The notes beneath the pieces were generated by a model that saw only the letters and a program-made list of their open reading frames with translations, was not told where the DNA came from and did not search any database. Below are positions 17,505 to 20,780 of a stretch of DNA of 20,780 nucleotides, piece after piece (position 1 is the first letter of the stretch; every line of letters starts with the position of its first letter). Both the position numbers and the translations under genes were made by a program. The stretch spans positions 240,259-261,038 of the forward strand of contig NW_014577416.1 of assembly GCF_000485595.1 (NCBI RefSeq), read 5' to 3'. Source of the stretch: Priapulus caudatus (taxonomy: Eukaryota; Priapulida; Priapulimorpha; Priapulimorphida; Priapulidae).

Positions 17505-18495
17505 CGTGTCAGCTCTCACCGCGTGCCTCATTCATTGTCCCGTACCTTCCCGTTCTCGTGACAGCTCTCACACGTCGTGGCCTCATGTCATTGTCCCGTA
17601 CCTTCCGCGTTCTCAGTGACAGCTCTCCGCGTGCCTCATTCATTGTCCCGCTAACCTTCGCCCGTGCAGCAGCTCTCACCGACGTGTGCCTCATTCATTG
17701 TCCCGCTACACTTCCCCGTGACAGCTGCTCACCGCGTGCCTCATTTTGCATTGCCCCGCTACCTTCCCGTTCTCTCGTGCTCAAGCTTCACGCGTGGCCT
17801 CAATTCATTGTCTCGCGTACCTTCCCGTTTCATCGTGAGCAGCTCTCAACGCGTGCCTGCATTCATTGATCAGCCGGTACGCTTCCGTTCTCGTGACAGC
17901 TAGCTCTCACGCGCTGCCTCATTCTTGTCCCGTACCTTCCGCCCGTGACAAGCTCTCAACCGCGTGCCCTCATTCATTGTCCCGCGTACCTTCCGCTTCT
18001 CGTGACACTTCTCCACCGCGTGCCTCATTATCATTGTCCCTACCTGTCCGTTTCGTTCAGCCTCCACGCGTGACCTCAATTTCATTGTCCCGTACTTCCC
18101 GTGTCAGCCTGCTCACCGCGTGCCTCCTCATTTCCCAGTACCTTCCCTTCCCGCTGACAGCTTGCAGGCACGGCGTGCCTCATTCATTGTCCCGCTACCT
18201 TCCGCCGTTCTCGTGTCAGCTCTCACCGGCGTGCTCATTATTGTCCGCCGTAAGCTTCCCCGTTCTTGCGTGACAGCTCTCGGGACCGCGTGCCTCAATT
18301 CATTGTCCCGTACCTTCAACCGTGTAGCTCTCACGCGTGTGCCTCATTCATTGATTCCCGTACTCCGCCTTCTCTGTCAGCTCTCACCGCGTGCCCTCAT
18401 TCATTGTCCCGTACCTGTCCGTTCTCGTGTCAGCTCTCACGCGCTTGCCCACTTCATTGCTCCCGCCTACCTCACGTTCTCGGGTGACAGCCTCT
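17505..18495. repeat. 52-bp VNTR, long allele (copy 2)
   Basis: The same unit as at 8893-9190, here repeated over about 990 bp, so roughly 19 units. Nearly every unit carries one or more insertions or deletions, so the spacing wanders around 52 bp. The longest open frames (for example 18120-18626) are chance readings giving R/S/L/P-rich peptides. There are no variable spacers, so this is a tandem repeat. Confidence 0.9.
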
Positions 18496-18570
18496 CCCGT
18501 CTTTTTTGTCACGCAAATTGTCCGAATCGGTGGTGTATGGAATCGGCTGATAGAGTGGTTAATGTTGGCA

Positions 18571-18707
18571 GTGCAGTCCCTACAGTGGAGTGTTCTAAGG
18601 CAGCGAGACCCGCTGCAACTGGGTGATGTATCGCGACGGTCACTGCACGCGTCATCAAGCAAGGTCTACGCCCAGTTCAGCTGCATGCGTATACCCTGGC
18701 GACGACG
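18571..18707 (+). pseudogene. Frameshifted copy of the exon after PSI1 (copy 2)
   Basis: Corresponds to 9249-9375 but is about 10 nt longer through scattered insertions, with some bases missing. The acceptor (TTGGCAG) and donor (GGCTTGAG in place of GGTGAG) regions are also altered. The same kind of error continues into the introns, so this is read noise rather than selection-free decay. Confidence 0.8.
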
Positions 18708-18780
18708 GCTTGAGTGCTGTGACGCGCGCGCGGGGCGGGGGGGTGATGATCGGTTTAAATAGTGTGTGCATGGTGCATGG

Positions 18781-18981
18781 CAGGCGGCGTTACAGGATTT
18801 TTTACGGAGGGGGGGTGGGTCTAACCGTAAAAACCGAAACTGGCGAGCACGCGAAGGGGGAAGTCTGAGGGGCCCTCCCCCGCATAAATTTTTTGAAATT
18901 AGAGGCCCTAGATGCGTTTTCTGCAGCTGAGCAGGGGGGTGTCCAGGACCCCTAGACGCCCCCCCGCTGTACACGCCCCTG
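18781..18981. mobile_element. hAT-like 201-bp MITE, present only in copy 2
   Basis: Copy 1 lacks this block at the matching site (near 9450). It starts CAGGCGGCGTTACAGGATT and its inverted end reads CAGGGGCGTGTAC, so the termini are imperfect inverted repeats beginning CAGG. GCATGG lies on both sides (18775-18780 and 18982-18987). The CAGGGGCG terminus with a following AGGATT and G/C runs resembles hAT-type non-autonomous elements of many animals, which make 8-bp duplications. Only six matching bases are seen here, possibly because two were lost to read error. It has no coding capacity. Confidence 0.75.
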
Positions 18982-19398
18982 GCATGGTTGTGACAGATAG
19001 CTGCTTACACCACCAAACATTTGTTGTCGAATCTCACGGGAAATTAATATGAATAAAGAGTTATTATTATTATATTGCTTATTATTTAATTATACTTATT
19101 ATTTTAATTATTAAAGCTCGTTATTACGTGTAACTCGATATACGTGTAACCTGATGTGGTCCTTTTTTCTAAGAAATTAATCCGCTAGATGCCCAATAGT
19201 GGTAAAAAAAATTGTTTTAAAATACTATAGGTGCAATACTAAATAATAACACATATATCTATATATAATAACTCTACTTCATAGTGTACACAGTGTAGTT
19301 AGGTAGTCGTCTTGCCTGTTGCGTGCGCATCGCAGTGTGTAGCTGCGTTATAATAACATAATTCCTTATAAAAAAATAGCATCTGTATGCCTTGCCAG

Positions 19399-19574
19399 CT
19401 GGACTGATTTCATCGTCAGCACTTCCGCGCGGTCTGGAGGGGACAGTTCTATGTGCTGGTTTCACCTGCTCAGGAGGTCTCCTCAGCTCCCGCGAATCAA
19501 AACGTCGCACGGGGTGTGACCGTGCCGCACCCCTTCCCACCACTCAGGTTTGGCTCCATCGCCTGTCGGAATGC
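19399..19574 (+). pseudogene. Frameshifted copy of the TIG1 exon (copy 2)
   Basis: Corresponds to 9846-10008 but is 176 nt rather than 163, with extra bases scattered along its length. Short blocks such as CACCACTCAGGTT and GTCGGAATGCGTAAG are unchanged. It cannot be read as one frame. Confidence 0.82.
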
Positions 19575-19787
19575 GTAAGTCTGTTCCCCCTGCGCCCCTC
19601 TCCGCCTCGCGATAGGGAGAAGTGGGCGTTAGGGGTTAGTGTAGGGAAGGTTAGACTATGGTAGTTTTTAGAGGTTACACTAGTGAGGTGCTCCTAGATC
19701 GGGAATCTGTAGTTAGTAAGTCCCCTACTCCTCTGCCTCACAGACAATGTATCGTTGCCTTGGAGTAGTGGATGCTTCCTATATATG

Positions 19788-19880
19788 GTGGAAGTGTGCG
19801 GAGGGAAGGTGTGGAGGAAGTGTGTGTGGGAAGGTGCATGTGGGAAGGTGGGGAGGGAAGGTGGGAGGAAGGGTGTGTGG
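19788..19880. repeat. 12-bp G-rich minisatellite (copy 2)
   Basis: Counterpart of 10210-10333, with about eight units of GTGGGAGGGAAG / GTGTGTGGGAAG type and several single-base deletions. Confidence 0.85.
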
Positions 19881-20761
19881 CGCGTGCGGGCGGAAGCGCA
19901 CGCGTGTCACATGGTGTGGTGTCTGTCTGTGTTTGCGTTGTAAGGTTTTTCGGTACCGAACGGGTGCAGTTGTAGTTAGTATGCGTTTAGAGCGTTTTAC
20001 TCTCTTAAGATACGCTATACAATAAGGCAGATATTGCATCGTTTCGATCGCGATCGACGTTTTTACATTTTGTCGAATTGCGGGCAAAACTCGGAATTGT
20101 TGGCAAATTAAACAGTCAGCGATCAGTGTGTGTTTATTCGTCGCGGCTGGCTTGCAGGGACAGCCAAAAAACTGTTTGCTCTTGCTATGAAACAGGTTCC
20201 CCAGCTTAACCAAAGTCCACCGATTGCCAGTAGGGCCTTGCGTCTGTGAATGGTGCATGTGTGCGTGCGTGAATTATTAACTTGCCGTGCTTACACAGTT
20301 TAAAGATTGGGGTAATGAAGTAAAAAAAAGATTACATAATTGCCATTGCAAATGCAATTTGGTGTAATTTGTCGTTTGGTGTTAATCTTTCTGGGCGTCA
20401 TGTATGCGAGGTTATGTAGCAGATGTTGTTTACTAGGATTTTTAAAAATTACAAATTGGAATATATAATTCAGCGTGGGTGAGTTAGGCCTGGCAGTTGG
20501 GAGATGAGCTTTAAATGCAGGAGGATGCCGGTGCGTGCGGCACAGGTTGTGACTTTCGTAACAGATTAACTTTAAATCAATAGACGTTTGGCATGGAATA
20601 AACACGCTGCTGTCATCGGTGATTTACTGAATTCTCATAACTGCGTTATACGCATGAGTTAGGCGTCATCACATCTGCGTGATTCGTGACCCCTCAGTGC
20701 CGCCGTTCGCACTGTAGAAATCTGCACCTGTCGTACTTGCTTTTTGTTTTTAACATGCCAG

Positions 20762-20780
20762 GAGTTACTACATAGCCAAG
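20762..20780 (+). pseudogene. Start of the second copy of the TIG1-end exon, cut by the window edge
   Basis: Begins after ATGCCAG and matches the exon at 11137 (AGTACTACATAGCCAAG) with two extra bases in the first seven. The copy continues beyond the window. Confidence 0.75.

Larger units (their letters stand above)
15261..20780 (+). repeat. Long direct duplication, copy 2 (runs off the window)
   Basis: Repeats 5918-11154 in order and orientation but with indels every few to few dozen bases. It starts at GTTGCTGCTGCATCAG, the run also present at 5918, and is still matching at the last base. Its length (about 5.5 kb against 5.2 kb) is the net of a longer VNTR, a 201-bp transposon and shorter GT arrays. 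A stretch around 16430-16640, including PSI1, looks clean, while exons at 18571, 19399 and 20762 are not. Confidence 0.93.

Noticed and set aside
17505-18495. Regular repeats resembling a CRISPR array
   Set aside because: Units are contiguous 52-bp tandem copies without unique spacers, in an animal intron. It is a VNTR.
15261-20780. A second, decayed plexin paralogue or processed pseudogene
   Set aside because: Introns are retained, so it is not processed. Errors are spread equally over exon and intron and are mostly indels, and one exon is better than in copy 1, which does not fit pseudogene decay.

Overview
This window is animal (metazoan) nuclear DNA carrying the middle of one plexin gene on the + strand. 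Small exons of 94-163 nt with clean GT/AG splice sites and consistent phases sit in long introns full of microsatellites, minisatellites and small non-autonomous transposons. The exons encode the end of the semaphorin (Sema) domain, the first PSI domain, the first plexin TIG/IPT domain, the second PSI domain and most of the second TIG/IPT domain. Plexins are single-pass semaphorin receptors. The 5' exons (signal peptide, most of Sema) and the 3' exons (PSI3, later IPT domains, membrane segment, GAP domain) are not seen here. The repeat-dense introns suggest an invertebrate, but I cannot name the taxon or say whether the plexin is class A or B.

Layout. 1-2305: no recognised exon; a GAGAGC purine repeat (1-480), unassigned sequence, then a TTC/GTC microsatellite (about 1783-1997). 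2306-2434: exon ending the Sema domain. 2435-7535: intron with GGC, TA, ACGT, very long GT/GC and CTG repeats. 7536-7665: a damaged copy of the PSI1 exon. 9249-9375, 9846-10008, 11137-11230, 12002-12116, 14332-14454 and 14850-14954: clean exons, all phase-compatible. 15169-15259: a last exon that breaks off in mid-domain.

The dominant structural feature is that sequence from about 15261 to the window end repeats about 5918-11154. The two copies differ by very frequent one- and two-base indels. Neither copy is uniformly the better one: PSI1 is intact only in the second copy (16507-16607), while the following exons are intact only in the first. The copies also differ by a 52-bp VNTR (about 6 versus about 19 units), by GT-array lengths and by a 201-bp hAT-like insertion (18781-18981) present only in copy 2. 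The join falls inside a coding exon at a short CTG run. The simplest reading is an assembly artefact: uncorrected long-read sequence, probably from the other haplotype, used to fill or extend a gap. A real tandem duplication is possible but less likely.

The best genuine biological feature is a 317-bp foldback element (12127-12443) with 76-bp terminal inverted repeats and a perfect 11-bp flanking duplication. It sits right at the splice donor of the PSI2 exon and has duplicated the donor sequence. I found no undescribed multi-gene system. Most long open frames in the window are low-complexity artefacts of GT, CTG, TTC or VNTR repeats.
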